DNA from: Guillardia theta CCMP2712
Lineage: Eukaryota; Cryptophyceae; Pyrenomonadales; Geminigeraceae
Assembly (NCBI RefSeq): GCF_000315625.1
Contig: NW_005434628.1
Location: forward strand, 305,109 to 369,108
Direction of reading: 5' to 3'
DNA: 64,000 nt
Part shown: positions 1 through 12,068 of the stretch, in pieces
How the letters are laid out: the number at the start of each line of letters is the position of its first letter
Position numbering within the stretch: position 1 is the stretch's first letter
Program-made: the position numbers and the translations under genes
The notes under the pieces: generated by a model
Database searches by the model: none
The model's input: only the letters and a program-made list of their open reading frames with translations
What the model was told of the DNA's origin: nothing

Positions 1-218
1 CAAGTCCTACGACCTCCGGCTCAAGGTAGCTGAACCTTGTCCCTCCTGCTCCCTCCCTGCTTGTCGCTGAGATCTTGCGCAGGAGATCGAGATGGAGATT
101 GCAAGAGCTTGACGAAAGTTGAGAGGTTGTATCACTGACAAGCATGTAGAAACTTACAATCAATAAATCACAAGGCTGTAAATGGCCTCTTCGTCTCCGA
201 AGTTAACTCGCCCTCACG

Positions 219-3200
219 TCACTCCTTCACCATCAGCCGTTTGAACGACGTCGCGCGCTCGGGTGGCCATGGCGGCATCCCTACAGGAGCAGTCAGACCC
301 CAGCTGCTTCTTAGCTGCCAGGAGGACTTGACACCTTTCATCAGCTTGATGTTGACATCCGTGACGACCTGGAGGGTGTCCTCCAGCAGAGCATGAAAGA
401 TCCCGTGCAACCTGCCCAGCAGGGGCTTATCACGAGCTGCTGACGTCAGCACCATTGTCCCTTCACTCACCGCCGCGTGTGAGACTGCAGGTCAGGGTTG
501 CGGTTGACCTCCAGCAGGTAAACATGCCCAGAGACATCGATCAGGAGGTCGAAGCCCAGCAGCTGACCAGCAATCGTCACCCTCCTCCTCCTCCTCCTCC
601 GTCCGTACAGCTACCTGGAAGCACCCTCGCCGCGTTGAGAGCGTCGGCAGAGCAGCTTGCACGCAGTCAGTCATGATCCTCTCTATCCCTGCTGCTCGTC
701 AGCCAAGATCGCCTCCCCCTGCCCTGCAGACCTGGCAGGATCTGGTCGTCGAGCATGCCCCCCAAGTCCTTGCTCTCCAGGTACTGCCGGAAGCGAGACG
801 CGTCCCACACAGAGTCCTCGCCGAAGAGAGGATGGTGCTTCTGCACGCAGATGTTGGTGAGGTGCGATGATTTCCTCCCAAGGTCCTTGACGTCAAACGC
901 CTCACAAGCCCTGCAGGACATGTCGGGGGGCGCGGAGGGAAGGAGGGAAGGGGGGTACCTTCTGAGGTAGAAGTCGTCGTACCTCAGAAACAGCCGAGGG
1001 TTCACTGAAGCGACAAGGCAGAAGGCCCTGATGTCAAACTTTCGCCTGCAAGACTGTGAGAAGGAGGAGAGGAGCAAAGGGATGAAAGAGGAGGGACAGG
1101 GGGAGGAGCAAGTAGGGAGAGTGAGGCTGGGAAGGAGGAAGGGGGGGTTGGGGGGAGGGGGGGTAGAGGGGCCAAGAGGAGCAGGAAGGGGAGAGGAGTG
1201 GAAGAAGAGGGGAGTGAGAAGTCACCTTGCAATAAGGAGGGGGTTCATGATGTATTCCTGCAACATCTCAGGTAAGGAGAGGAGAGGAGGAGGAGGAGGA
1301 GGAGGAGCGGAGCTGAAATTGACCTGCAGGATGACTTCGTCCCCAGGTCTGAGGAGCCTCTTCTCCCCTGAAGCTGACTTCTTCCCTCGTTCTTTCTTCG
1401 CTGCGCTCCTCCTCTCCGCCCTTCCCTCCTCCGCCGCCCTGAGGGGCTCAATGACGTCGAGCGAGTCAACCCAGATGTCTCGCGATATGGCGGGAATGTC
1501 GCAGGTGCGGCAGACTACGATCCCCGTCCCCTGGTTGTTGTTGGAGGGCTTGATGATCCAGATCCTCTCGTCCCTCGCCATCTCCTCCCCCTCCTTCCCC
1601 AGCAGATCGCCAGCTCCCTGCAGGAGGCCCCGAGGGTTCGAGGCAATCTTGGACATGGGGAGGAAGCCGAGGTCGCAGCTAAGGTCGTTGTCAGAACAAG
1701 GATGAGGTCGTCGAAAGCTCTCTCCCTACCCCGAGCTCTTGGCGTGCTCCTCGAGGCATCGGAGGAGCTTGCTCTTGTTGGACTGAAGGGCAGCAACCCG
1801 TGATCTACCGCTCGATCAAGTCAATCAGAGCAGCTCACCAACACTTCAACTCCAGGAAGGACGTTCACCAGCTGCTCTCCTGCAGACACGTTTGAGTTGC
1901 GCTGCTATAGTAGCAGGCCCACTGACCAGCCCTGAAGGTGTCGAAGTTGACCTCCCACGTTTGCTGTACCCACCGGATTGCATAACTGAAATATCCAGGT
2001 ACCGGAGGGATCAGTCAACCCCCCAACATATCCGGCGAGTCAAGGCAGCCTGGGATTTTCTCACCTGTCATCATTCTTGGCGTTGAACGAAAGCCGTTGG
2101 TAGCCGTGCTTGGTGAACGTGTCGACGATGGACGGGAACCCGTTCCCTGCGCAGCCAGTCAACGTCAGCCAGTCTGCAAGTCACTCGCCATTGACGACGA
2201 AGAACGTCGGCTTCGCCCCCTCTTGACACCAGCTGGGCCGCCAGATGCTCTCCACCCCCTTGGGGTTTCCCAGCTCCGTGTTAACTTGTTCGAGGAGTTG
2301 GACGCATGTCAGCGGATCCCCCGTCGTGATCGACCAGCCGCTACTGCTGCTCGTCTTGTCAGCCCGCGCCCTGCTCGCCCCGTTGGCTCTGCTTCTCCCC
2401 GTTTCAGCCAGCTGCTCCAGCTGTAAAACTTCACCTTGAGGGCGAGACAAGACTCTGTGACCCACCTTGACACCCGGCCTGACGCCCACCGGAAGGCTCA
2501 GCAGCCCCTTCTCGGTACTTGACGTGCCCGGCACCTTCACAGGATCTGCTGCTGCCGCCAGCCAGCGTCAACTCCACGAGCCCCCCACTAGCGGCTCACC
2601 ATCATCTTCAGCTGACAACCTCGACGAACCTCTTGCTGAGACCGTTGCTCGGGCCGTGTGCTCGGATGAAGAGGGGGCTGACAGTGACCTGGTGGTCAAG
2701 AGCGCCCTCGGCGGCCTCGAAGGAGCCTTTGCCGAGCTCTCTTCCACCTGTTACGGGTACATTCCGTGTCAATGAGAGCCCAAGGGGCTGCGCGTTCAAT
2801 TGCCTTCTTCTGCTTCGAGAGACTCTGAGAGCCAGCGGTGACGCCGTTGCCTATCATAGGCAGAACCTCTAGCCCAGCTCTGCTCGAGCTTTCCGCCTTC
2901 TCAGCTCGCTTCTGTCGTCCTCACGTCACACAGGCATAGCACGAACCTTCTCACCTTGCGGGACTTTGACTTGCGCGACGGCAGGATGTCCCAGGCTTCC
3001 TTGGAGACCTTCGGGACAACAGGGGCCGAGAGCCTGACGAGGACGTCAACTGCGGCAGGGGGGAGGCAGCGGCACCTGATCCAGAAGGGAGTCTCGAAGC
3101 TGGAGGAGGGAGCTGACTCATGAGCAGAGGGCCGCGTGCTTGAGCTGAGACCCTGCTGGGGCAGATCCGTGCTCGTCCCATGATCTTGAAGGAGCGACCG

Positions 3201-4376
3201 GTCAAGGCCCTCACTGACATAGCGAGGCGTCCTCGACCTCAGCAGCCTCTTGCTCTTCACCGGCGATTCCTTGGGCTCGGACAACCTCGCAAACAGCCCT
3301 CTGGGAGTGTTGATCCTCCTCTCAGCATGCGGCGCATCGCTCTCTGTCCCTCTCGTCTTCCCCTTGACCTTGTCTTGACCTTCCTCGACGGAGTTAGAGG
3401 CCTTCAGGGGCTTCCTCGAGACCACGGACTTCCGCTTGCTCGCCTTCTTCGGGACGTCCTGCCCTTCTCCTCTCAGCTCCACAGCTCTGTTGTCATCCTG
3501 ACTCATATGCAAATTGTCGAGAAGGACTTCCTCCGCACTCTCCTCTACGATTTTCAGCCCCTCGGCATGAAGGCAAAGATCCTTCAAACTATCCGAAGCA
3601 TTGCTGTTTGGGCCAAGAGCTTCTCGATTTTCAGACATGCTCTGTCTGTACTGTTGGAGATCAAGAATGGAGCGTGTAGGAGCACAGAGTTCTTCAGTAC
3701 TCTCCTTCTCACTCTCTTCTTCAGCCTTCACGTCTTCCTCCTGAATCCTTAGATAATCAGCATGGTCTCCGAGGTAACGAGCCTTTACGTCTCCCTCTGA
3801 ATTCGCATGACGTTGCTCGTCGATTCCGCCTCCAGCGCTGATACCCGAGTCTTCGCACTCCTCAAGCACCATTTCTGCCGCACGCATATCCTGAGAGTGG
3901 ATTTGTGCTGCTGCTGGCAGCGGAGGAGGTATCTCAGCGCCTCGCTCCACTAGCTGTCGCTCCTCCTCCTCTGCCATCTCCTGCTCATGCACGCATGGCG
4001 TTATCCCTCGTTCTTCCAGCACCTTGGCCGCATCGTAGCCGCGAAGCAGCTCGATCCAGTTGTGCCGCTCAATGCAGCCGGAGCCATCGAAGTCCATGGC
4101 CCTGTGCAGCTGGACATGGGCGGCCTCGTCGATCATCCCCAGCAGAGGCCGCGAAGTTTGGAGGAACTCAGAGAGGTTGATCTTGCCATCGCAGTCGATG
4201 TCAAACACCTCGAACCCTTCCTCGGGGGTGAGCCCGTTGTACAGCAATGCAGCTGCGAGCAGGTTCAGCCCGGGGACGTGGAAGGAGAAGCAGGAGAGTT
4301 CGAGGTCAGCATGCGGGTCGCTTTGCAACGCGTGCAACGCGTCATTCGTCGTGCCCTCCGCCTCTTCCGCCTCCAT
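219..4376 (-). CDS. EF-hand / tubulin-tyrosine-ligase-like (TTLL) fusion protein, multi-exon
   Basis: Likely a tubulin-modifying amino-acid ligase (polyglutamylase or glycylase type) of the ATP-grasp fold, acting on axonemal or cytoplasmic microtubules. The first exon (about 4376-2958) carries two EF-hand loops (DIDCDGKINLSEF, DFDGSGCIE) and then a long charged, disordered region. A phase-0 splice leads to an exon beginning KRAEKAESSS near 2890. The TTL core follows: YAIRWVQQTWEVNFDTFR near 2000, IWIIKPSNNNQGTG (nucleotide-binding strand) near 1570-1510, EYIMNPLLIAR joined across an intron to RKFDIRAF near 1050, HLTNICVQK near 860, and GFDLLIDVSGHVYLLEVNRN near 560-495. The stop is TGA at 219-221. 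Start chosen at ATG 4376; the reading frame upstream of it opens only with GTG. The order RKFDIR, HLTN, E.N.NP is the family signature. Joining the EF-hand exon to the TTL core is an inference from compatible splices; two separate genes remain possible. Confidence 0.78.
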
Positions 4377-4892
4377 CCTTCTCACGCAGCATGTAGTTGA
4401 TTCCGGGGCTTCATGGTCTCAGAAGTGAGGCAAGGTAGGCTGCTTGAGCTGCGAAACAAGACGCAACATGTTTCAAGCATAACATGCTTCTAACGTCATT
4501 CGCGCGCACATCTCAACGGCCTGTCCAACCTGAAACCAAACTTAGTCGCGATGAAATGGCAAATAATTGACTGTAGAGGGGAGTCACGAAAGGTGAAGAG
4601 TGTTACGAATCTACGTTACAGGTTTCCATGGATCCCCTGCTCTCAAGCTAGAACATCTAGTCTGATCTGAACCTCGATGTTTCTCATCCTCAACCTCCAT
4701 GCTCCCTACTCCCTCGCCCTTTGAACAAAAACCAAATTTCAACCATTCCCTCTCTGAGCCAACTGCTGTCGGGCGCGCACCAGTGGCAAGATATAGTAAT
4801 ACCTGAAGACATTTGTCAACAAACTGACAACAATTAGAAGGTATATTATACCCGAAGGCAGAAAGTTTGCTGCCCCGGTTCCTCCGTATTAA
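4377..4892. other. Divergent intergenic spacer
   Basis: About 515 bp between the divergent starts of the EF-hand/TTLL gene and the UVR-ApaG gene. It is AT-richer than its surroundings. I see no convincing exon in either strand; it presumably holds both promoters, but no clear motif was found. Confidence 0.5.
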
Positions 4893-6159
4893 ATGTTTAC
4901 TCAACATTGTTGTCTGACTCTCGAAATGGGGCGCGGATCTGACATAAGGCGCATGGGGAAAGGCGAATCGCGATGGCTGGGTATGGCAGCAATGGCAGCC
5001 ATGATCGCAGCTGTTGATAGTGTGGGACATGTATATGATAGGACGGGGACTTGCCTGAAGGCAAGAGCATGCACAAGGACTTCGAGTGAAGGGTTGGTGG
5101 CAGCGGGACACCCTGTCAGTTTCGTGTCCTCGTCCTGCCCTCTGTGGGGAAGGAGCAACGGATTTGACAGGAGAGACGGCTTGACCTCAGCAGGCCCAGG
5201 AGGAAGTCCGCGACTGAGAGTTGGATGCTCCGGACGAGAGAGCCTGAGATCCCGGCGCCCGTCCCTCCCCTCGCTGAACAGGCCGACGAGACGCTGCGGG
5301 TTAAGGATGTGCTTGTCTGAGGACGAGAGGAGACTTCTGTGGGAGAAGATAGAGGATCTCGACTCCGAGATGAATGTGGCGGTATCTGAAGAGAACTACT
5401 CGCGGGCAGCAGAGCTGAGGGATGAGATCGCCCGCCTGAAATCGACAGACCCCTACTCCAACGCGGAGGCAGAGCTCTCCATCGCCGTAGCAAACGAACG
5501 CTACGAGGAAGCGGCGGCGCTGAGGAAGAAGATGAAGGAGGTCGGAAAGCCGCCGGTGCTCCACAAGAAGGAGAAGAAGCTGCAGGCGCTCGAGCTCGCT
5601 CTAGCTACTCCTATCACCCAACCTGCTGACTCGCTCGGCATCAAAGCCAACAGCGATACAGTGACGAGGGGGGTGCGCATTCAGACGGTGGGCTTCTACC
5701 TGCCTGACCCGAGCTCTCCCTCCGATGGGCGTTTCATGTTCGGTTACAATGTCACGATCACCAACCTCAACAACGAGACCTGCCAGCTCCTCTCCCGTAC
5801 TTGGCTGATCAAAACGCGGGTGACGCCCTCCGACTCCAAGACTCAAGTTGTGAGTGAATGCTGACTGTGTGCGTCCGTGCGGTGAGAGTTTGATCTCTCT
5901 GCCAACTGCAGGTAAGTGGCTCCGGTGTGATCGGGCGGCAGCCGGTGCTGGGGCCGAACGAGAGTTTCACGTATTCTTCATTGTGCCCTCTGTCTCTGGA
6001 CGAGAGCTACCTCAGGAACCTCCCACAAGACAGAGTAAGAAACTGATGTATCTTGCTGATTGTATGAGATTGTGACGTCTGGTGAAGGTGCTCGGCAGCA
6101 TGGAAGGGAGCTACCTCATGGTGACGGGGGTGATGTTGCATCATGTGCTTGTTGGTTGA
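4893..6159 (+). CDS. UVR-motif plus ApaG (DUF525) domain protein, 383 aa
   Basis: CDS join(4893..5849, 5912..6034, 6088..6159), phase-0 introns of 62 and 53 nt with GT-AG ends, total 383 codons. A basic N-terminus with a hydrophobic stretch ([13 protein letters not shown], about residues 29-41) could be a signal or organelle-targeting region. Residues about 145-185 and 190-215 form two UVR-type helical hairpins ([32 protein letters not shown]), a motif first described in UvrB/C. The C-terminal domain is ApaG-like: [34 protein letters not shown], then across intron 1 [19 protein letters not shown] and in the last exon [10 protein letters not shown]. ApaG domains are small beta-sandwiches of uncertain biochemical role, found in bacteria and in some eukaryotic adaptors. 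The start could also be ATG 4926. Function is inferred only as protein binding; plastid or mitochondrial targeting is possible but unproven. Confidence 0.85.
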
Positions 6160-7974
6160 TTTTGTGATCATTGCTAGTAGGCTGTTGGACAGACAGGCTT
6201 TCAGGCCATCATAGATCCTTTCTATTTCATTCTCCCAGTGGATGTCGAGATTTTCTGATAGTCACTTCTGATTCTACTACACCTAAACTTCTTGTTCGAT
6301 AAAACTCTGCTCGTTCCCACGAACACAGATTTTGCACGGTGTCATGCAAGGCTTGCACTTGCGATGTCATGATCTTCTCAAGTTTATATCGAAATCATAC
6401 TATACAATGCTTTGAAGCGAAAAAACAATCTTCTCAAAATCTTAAATACAGCCTTGGGTCGTTAACAGCACCGGTTCTTGTACGATATTTCCATTGACCC
6501 AGAATACTGTGAAACCATTTGCTCAAGCAAGCCATCATCAACATCTTCCGGTGCTGGCGTTAGAACGATTGATATGTCCATCTGGACCAAAGAGGAAGAC
6601 CGGCTCCTGCACTTCTGGCTCTTTGTAGAAGATTGCATTTTCGTGGATATCGTGAGATTGTATTGATGCAAGGAGGTCGGATCACGGATAGGAGAGGACA
6701 AGGAGGAGCAGCAAGGTAGGAGAGAGATTCAGGCGGGCAAACTAAAGAGTATGTAGGCAGGAGGCAGAGGAGGGAGGAAGTAAAAGACGCAGAGGGGAAT
6801 CGAAAGACGCGCAAGCCTCCGTGCCTGGGAAAGGGAAAGGGCAGATCAAGGAGCCAGCAGTTTTTACTACAAGGATCGTTTTGTACTGAATTTGATCAAA
6901 CCTGTCAGCATGTGTGCCTCCTTATAACGAAAAACTGTTCTTTAATGGTATCTGCAAACCGAGATCGGAAGCTTCTTTCGCACACTTACAGGATTTAAAA
7001 ATCATTAAATATAAACTAGTGAATTTTTAAAAGTCAGCTTGTATCTACTTGGAAAAGATAGGTTTTCGATGTTACTTTGGTCTAAATTGGAGGCTGGCAG
7101 ATGAAAAGAATAGTTTTCGTGCATAGAGCGACGTTAGGCAGTAAACAACAAGTCACGGCAGTTACGCACTCCGGCCAGCCGGTCAAACTTTAGTGAGTGC
7201 TGCCTCCAGGCCTGTGAGCGAGCAATTGCACTAGGTTTGTGTATTTGCGGAGAGCTGCCTCTTCTTTTCTCCATTACTTTTTGTGGGGCGGACTTGCTTT
7301 TTTACCTCCGACTCTCAAAGGGTTCGATGAAGAACGGCGCTGCTAGCTAGTAGTCTAGACGAACTGAAAGATGGAGCTCTCTACGAGCCTCATGCGTCAA
7401 AACAGGTCCGGGTCAGATGTCTAGCTTCAGTCTGTACGGCTTCGTATCTATTTGCAACAACATATGATGTTTTACACCACTAATCAGTGTATCTCGCCCT
7501 ATCGGTCAACTCACGGTGACCAATCTTGAATGAGGGTAGGAGATTACTGCTGTGAGTGTATGCACGACTCTTGTCAGCGATCCGTCTAGCTGACATCAGT
7601 AGAGCCAATTTCCTTCCTCATCAACTGACAGAGGCCAGTGAGCAATCCGAAGGGATAAAATGCACAGCGATTTCATCGTACCTTTTCCATTAGCTTGATT
7701 GTACTCCCGTCCACCTGGTCCCCAGCTTCTCGTCAGCTCCTCCTCCTCTGCATCCCCGTATTTACCTTAACGAGATGTGGAAGCGACTTGCTCGAGCGAT
7801 TCGTGTCAGCGAGTTCCAGCCTCCTGCGACCAGCCGTGAGCCATCGGAGGGGGGGCGGGAGGAGGACGAGGACGATCACCCGTCGGTGAGCTGTGCCTGA
7901 TGGGAGACAAGTCGAGAGAGGTTCTTCTGAAGCCTGTGGCTTCACGTCAGCAGCAGACGCGTCATCACCCGAAT
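6160..7974. other. Intergenic region, no confident gene
   Basis: About 1.8 kb between the end of the UVR-ApaG gene and the 3' end of the PH-channel gene. It is AT-richer than the coding regions. Short open stretches on the minus strand at 6460-6700 could be an isolated exon in either of two frames, but I found no splice sites or family similarity to support one. Confidence 0.5.
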
Positions 7975-10900
7975 CTACATCTTCACGCAGAACAGCTGGA
8001 TGATATGCTTCTTGTCTCCTGCGGGCACCTGCACGCTCTGCGCTCTCTTCAGCTGGGAGGTTCCTCGACATGTCACTTGCTTCACCTTAGCCCGCGGGAG
8101 AGGAAGGGGAAGCGCATCCTGTAGCCCCATCCCTAGCAGCACCTGCGTCGCCATGTTGCGTGCCCAGTCCCATCCATGTGGCCCTGCCGAGGCTCTAGCC
8201 TTCGATGACGGGAGGATTTCGGAGGCGAGCGGGACTGAACTCTCATTGAAGGGGGTAGCGACGACGACATACATGTACTTGGCGTCGAAGAGCATCACCC
8301 CCGTCCGCGCTATCCCCTTCCGGCACTGCTCGCACCCACTGCACAGCTCGGGGCTCTTGAGGGAGGACGCAAGGAGTCAGCAAGGAAGGAGATGGAGCAG
8401 GGAACAGCAGACTCACCGCTGGCAAGTCTTCGGAGGCATCTTCGAAGGCATGGTGACTAGGAAGAGGGATCTTGACCATGGTGAGTCCAGACGACTCGAG
8501 GTCCAAGGTGATACTTTCCGATCTCTTGATCGGGTCCACAGCGAGGGTGCTCTGACTATCCCTGTCCAGGGGCTTTGACAAGGAGAGGGCATGAACTGAG
8601 CTCGAACGTGACGAGGGCAGCGACGAGTAGGCGTCATAGAGCTGGAAGGCAGAGCTTCTCCTTTTCGACTTGCTCTTCTCTCTTCCTTCCGTGTCTTCTC
8701 TTTGTATCGGGAGGGAGGTCGTGATAGGAACTGACTTTATCCGCTCCTCCCTCGTCTTGTGTCCCGGCACCAGGCCGATCCAGTTGTCGATTGCGAGACC
8801 CTTCCATGAGCTGTCAGACTTGTCTGGAGTGGGGCTGTTTGGCGAAGCCATGTTGAGCCTGATGAGCGCGTCGAGCTTGCGATCACAATCGGAGACTTTC
8901 TTCTGCAGGTTGTCGACTTTCTTCATGGCGTTGTATCCACTCATCTGATCGTTGAGGTGAAGGAGCTGGAGGATAGCAGGATGCATCAGGAGGAAGCAAA
9001 CATCAGCGTGCACATGTCACCAGGCTCTGCATCTTCAACTGTTCATCCTCTATCTTGATCTGTCTGGAGGCAATCTGACGAAGGCATCTCGTCACAACAT
9101 GGTTAGAGTCAATATCAACCGACCTCGTCGATGTTGAGTGTGAGCTGCTTGAGGACAAAGAGGATCGATCCAACGCTAGAGTCTTCCTCATTGTAGACGA
9201 GCGACGTTGCCATCTTTCTCTGCACGTACTTCTTGAGCTGCTCGCGGATGATCTTCTCGAAGTTTTCCGGGTCAACCTCCTGCTCCTGATCGCAATACTC
9301 GAGGTGGTTCGTGACCTCCTCGAAGTCTTCGTACGAGAAGTGAATCTCCTTGGTGCTGTGGAGCGTTCGCATGCCTCGATTGATCTCTTTGTAGGACAGG
9401 CTGTGGTTGTCGTCCTTGTCCAGGAAGGAGAAAAGTTTTGCGATCCTTTCGCTCAGGTCCTCGCTCGTGTTGTAGTGGATCAGGGTGGCCAGCAGCGGGT
9501 CGAGAGGACTGGCATGGTGAGACTCCAGTGAGCTGAGGGTCTTCATCTCTTGCATCCTCTTCCTCTCCTTCTCTCTTGCTACCGATGTGACGAACGCATC
9601 TGACGTGCACAGACATCAGCATTCAACTTGCAGGATCTCTTGGCTTACTCAGCAGCACCGCCACGAAGACATTCACGACGATCATTCCTCCTGCCATCCG
9701 CTCACTCTCTCCATGGCATCGTCTCGACCTCCCTCACCGATGACCATGTAGGACGAGAAGAACAGAACAGACTGCGAGCCGAAGCCGCTCTCTGGAAACA
9801 AGCTCCTCGACATCTCCACCCAACCATCCCCGGTGCTCACCTGACGTCGCACCGTCACCTGCCCAGCTTGCCTCCACCTCTTCGTGGCAACACACCGTGA
9901 ACATGGTGAAGAGCGAACGCTTGAAGTCGCCGAACAGCTCCTGGTCGGAGTCCTTGAAGATGTTGACGGCAAGTACCGCGTAAATGCAGGTAATGAGCAT
10001 AAGTATCACAAACGCGCTCAATAGCGGGAACACGGCCAATCTGATGACACATCGTCAAGCCTGTGGCAGGAGCGAGAGCAAACGATGAGCTCACGCAAGC
10101 GCGTCTATGATCTGCCTGAAGGATGAGAGAAACTGAAGCGACTTGACCGCTCGAAACACGCGAATCAGCCTGAGAACTTGAAGCTTGTTCTAGAGAGGCA
10201 AGATAGGACTAGATGTCACAGTTGCTGACTGTCATGAAGCATGTCAGCCTTACCGTCTCCGATATGCCGAGGCCGACGATGCTGACGACGACGATCTACA
10301 TCATTGTCAAGCTCATAGCTTTGCTCTCCTGCTGCCTTACCACGAAGTCGAAAATCTTCCAGCCGTCTCTCCAGAACTTTTTTCCATACGCAATCAGCAG
10401 GAAGATTAGCTCAGTGGTGTAGACGAGAGTAAAGAAGATGTCCAGATACTTGAAAGTCCTCTCTGTAGCTGAGCCTGATTTCGGCTGAATCTCCGCTTGG
10501 AGCATATTGATCACAAAGTTGGACAGGATGATTGTGGAGATGAGAACGTTCACCGTGCTGCTCTCAAAGAAAGTTTTCACGCTCCATTGTATCCTGGCAT
10601 ACATCGAGATGCTGGGATTAGTTCTCCTTTCCAGCTCGATGGCAGCTCGGACGACGGTCCTTAGGAACTCTACCCAAGTGTCTCGCTCGTCTGCTGACAC
10701 GAACGTTCTGAACGAGTAGCTTCTTCCTGCATTGTACCCATCCTGCGATGTCGTGACCTCGAAAGAGTACGCTGTGTTTCCGCATGTGTCGTCGTTGTCG
10801 TGCTGCAGATCTGGCAACAAATCATCATCAGCCTCCTCCTTCTACAGCAAGAGGGTGTACATTCTTTGGCTGTAGTCATCCTGCCGTCAGAGTCAGCAGC

Positions 10901-11321
10901 GCCTCCACGTTGCCCACCCGCTCACCTTCCTTCTTTGCCGCCTCGAGCTGTCCGCACAGCCTCGACCGACTCGACCTCGTGGAGGGGGATAGTCTCGCTG
11001 ACGATCTCCGAGTCCATTTTGCAGATCATCAGCAGCTTCTTCGTTACGATCACCTGCTCGCATGCTCGTCAGCGATGTGTGCAGCAGGATATAGGACCTG
11101 TCTCGGCTGCCATTTCGCAGAGGATGTAGCGTACTGAACGGGAAGGAGGCAAAGAAAGATTAGCATGGGAGCGAACAGGCAGGGTGAAAAAGAACCTTAT
11201 CCAAGTTCCCGCACTTCAACCTCTTGTTCTCTGGAGGCAGGCCCTGAGCAATGGTGCCACCAAGAAACTTGTCCTTGGGAGCTCGAGGAGGATCGGCCGA
11301 TTGTCCATTGACTGCCGCCAT
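7975..11321 (-). CDS. PH domain - single-domain voltage-gated cation channel - EF-hand protein
   Basis: Predicted plasma-membrane or ciliary cation (probably Ca2+ or Na+) channel. Start ATG 11321 (MAAVNGQSAD). The PH domain is split over small exons: LKCGNLDK ends at 11196, a 36-nt exon 11098-11133 reads YATSSAKWQPRQ, the next (10926-11053) opens VIVTKKLLMICK, and the last strand and helix are YSFRTFVSADERDTWVEFL near 10700. Then S1 (NVLISTIILSNFVINML, near 10530), S2 (FFTLVYTTELIFLLIAY, near 10420), S3 (IVSIVGLGIS, near 10270) and S4 (LQVLRLIRVFRAVKSL, near 10160) with regularly spaced Arg. S5 is near 10000, and the pore has filter TGDGW near 9835 followed by S6 (MIVVNVFVAVLL) near 9660. The cytosolic tail holds an EF-hand (DKDDNHSLSYKEI, near 9420), a coiled coil (near 8920) and a Ser-rich segment. 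Stop at 7975. The single-domain design resembles EukCat-type channels; the PH module is unusual. The exon join between 10926 and about 10840 is unresolved. Confidence 0.82.
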
Positions 11322-12068
11322 CGGAAGGAGCAAGACTGGTACACCAAGATTAGGAGGAAGCGAGGATCTGATAATAATAATAGGAAAGCACAAAATCTTC
11401 CAACACCGCACATTAGACAAGCTGTTGAGCAACAGAGTGTCGAGATATGTGAACGATACACGTCTTTCTCTCATCTTCATCTGCCATCTTTTCCTCTCCC
11501 TCCCTCCCTTCCCTCGCTTCATGGAATCATGTATGCACATTCCTTGCAAGATGGTATTTTGTTCTCCCTGGAGTCAGAGAGTAGCCTCTTTTTACTTAGA
11601 GCTTCTCTTAGTCTTTCGTTGACCTTTGACCCCTCTCCTGACCTTTCTGCTGTGACTTGACATCTTCTACAATCTATTAACAGATAACCTACCCCCCAGC
11701 ATGCAAAATTAACCTTGAGAATCACGCTCACTTCAGACCCCCTTTGTTCTTTGGTAACCCCTGTCTTTTCGTTACATTTCCTCTAAAAATGACCCCTTCT
11801 TCAGTACCCCTACCCCCTAAGTTCCAGGGATGACATTCCGACTGTGGGCGTACCCTCAAGTCACTTCTTTGCTGCTGTCAACCCTCAGTCGGGCAACTTC
11901 TCCGCCGGACACTCAGTGCCGGCACCCGGGCCGCCGGCCCGGCCGCCGGGCAGCGCCGGATCGTCAGTCAAAAGTTCAACGGTTTTCAAACTTAAAACTT
12001 TGAGAGTGAAGAAAGTTTCAAACCAGCGCTCGCCCAGCAGGGTCACGGGGAGATTGAGCAAAGAGGAG
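11322..12068. promoter_or_regulatory. Shared divergent spacer between two channel genes
   Basis: About 750 bp lie between the ATG of the minus-strand PH-channel and the likely ATG of the plus-strand TRPM-like gene, so both promoters should be here. It contains pyrimidine-rich runs (11480-11520), a C-rich motif of the type CAGTACCCCTACCCCC (near 11805) seen in other spacers, and a GC-rich CCGG-rich island (about 11915-11960). No TATA box was identified. A reading frame open from 11844 to 12068 has no ATG and would only be coding if an upstream exon exists. Confidence 0.4.

Noticed and set aside
1031..1705. 224-codon plus-strand frame
   Set aside because: Antisense to the TTL core (IIKPSNNN region) and made largely of intron GGAGG repeats.
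6460..6701. Possible terminal exon on the minus strand
   Set aside because: Two frames look equally protein-like, no acceptor site or partner exon found.
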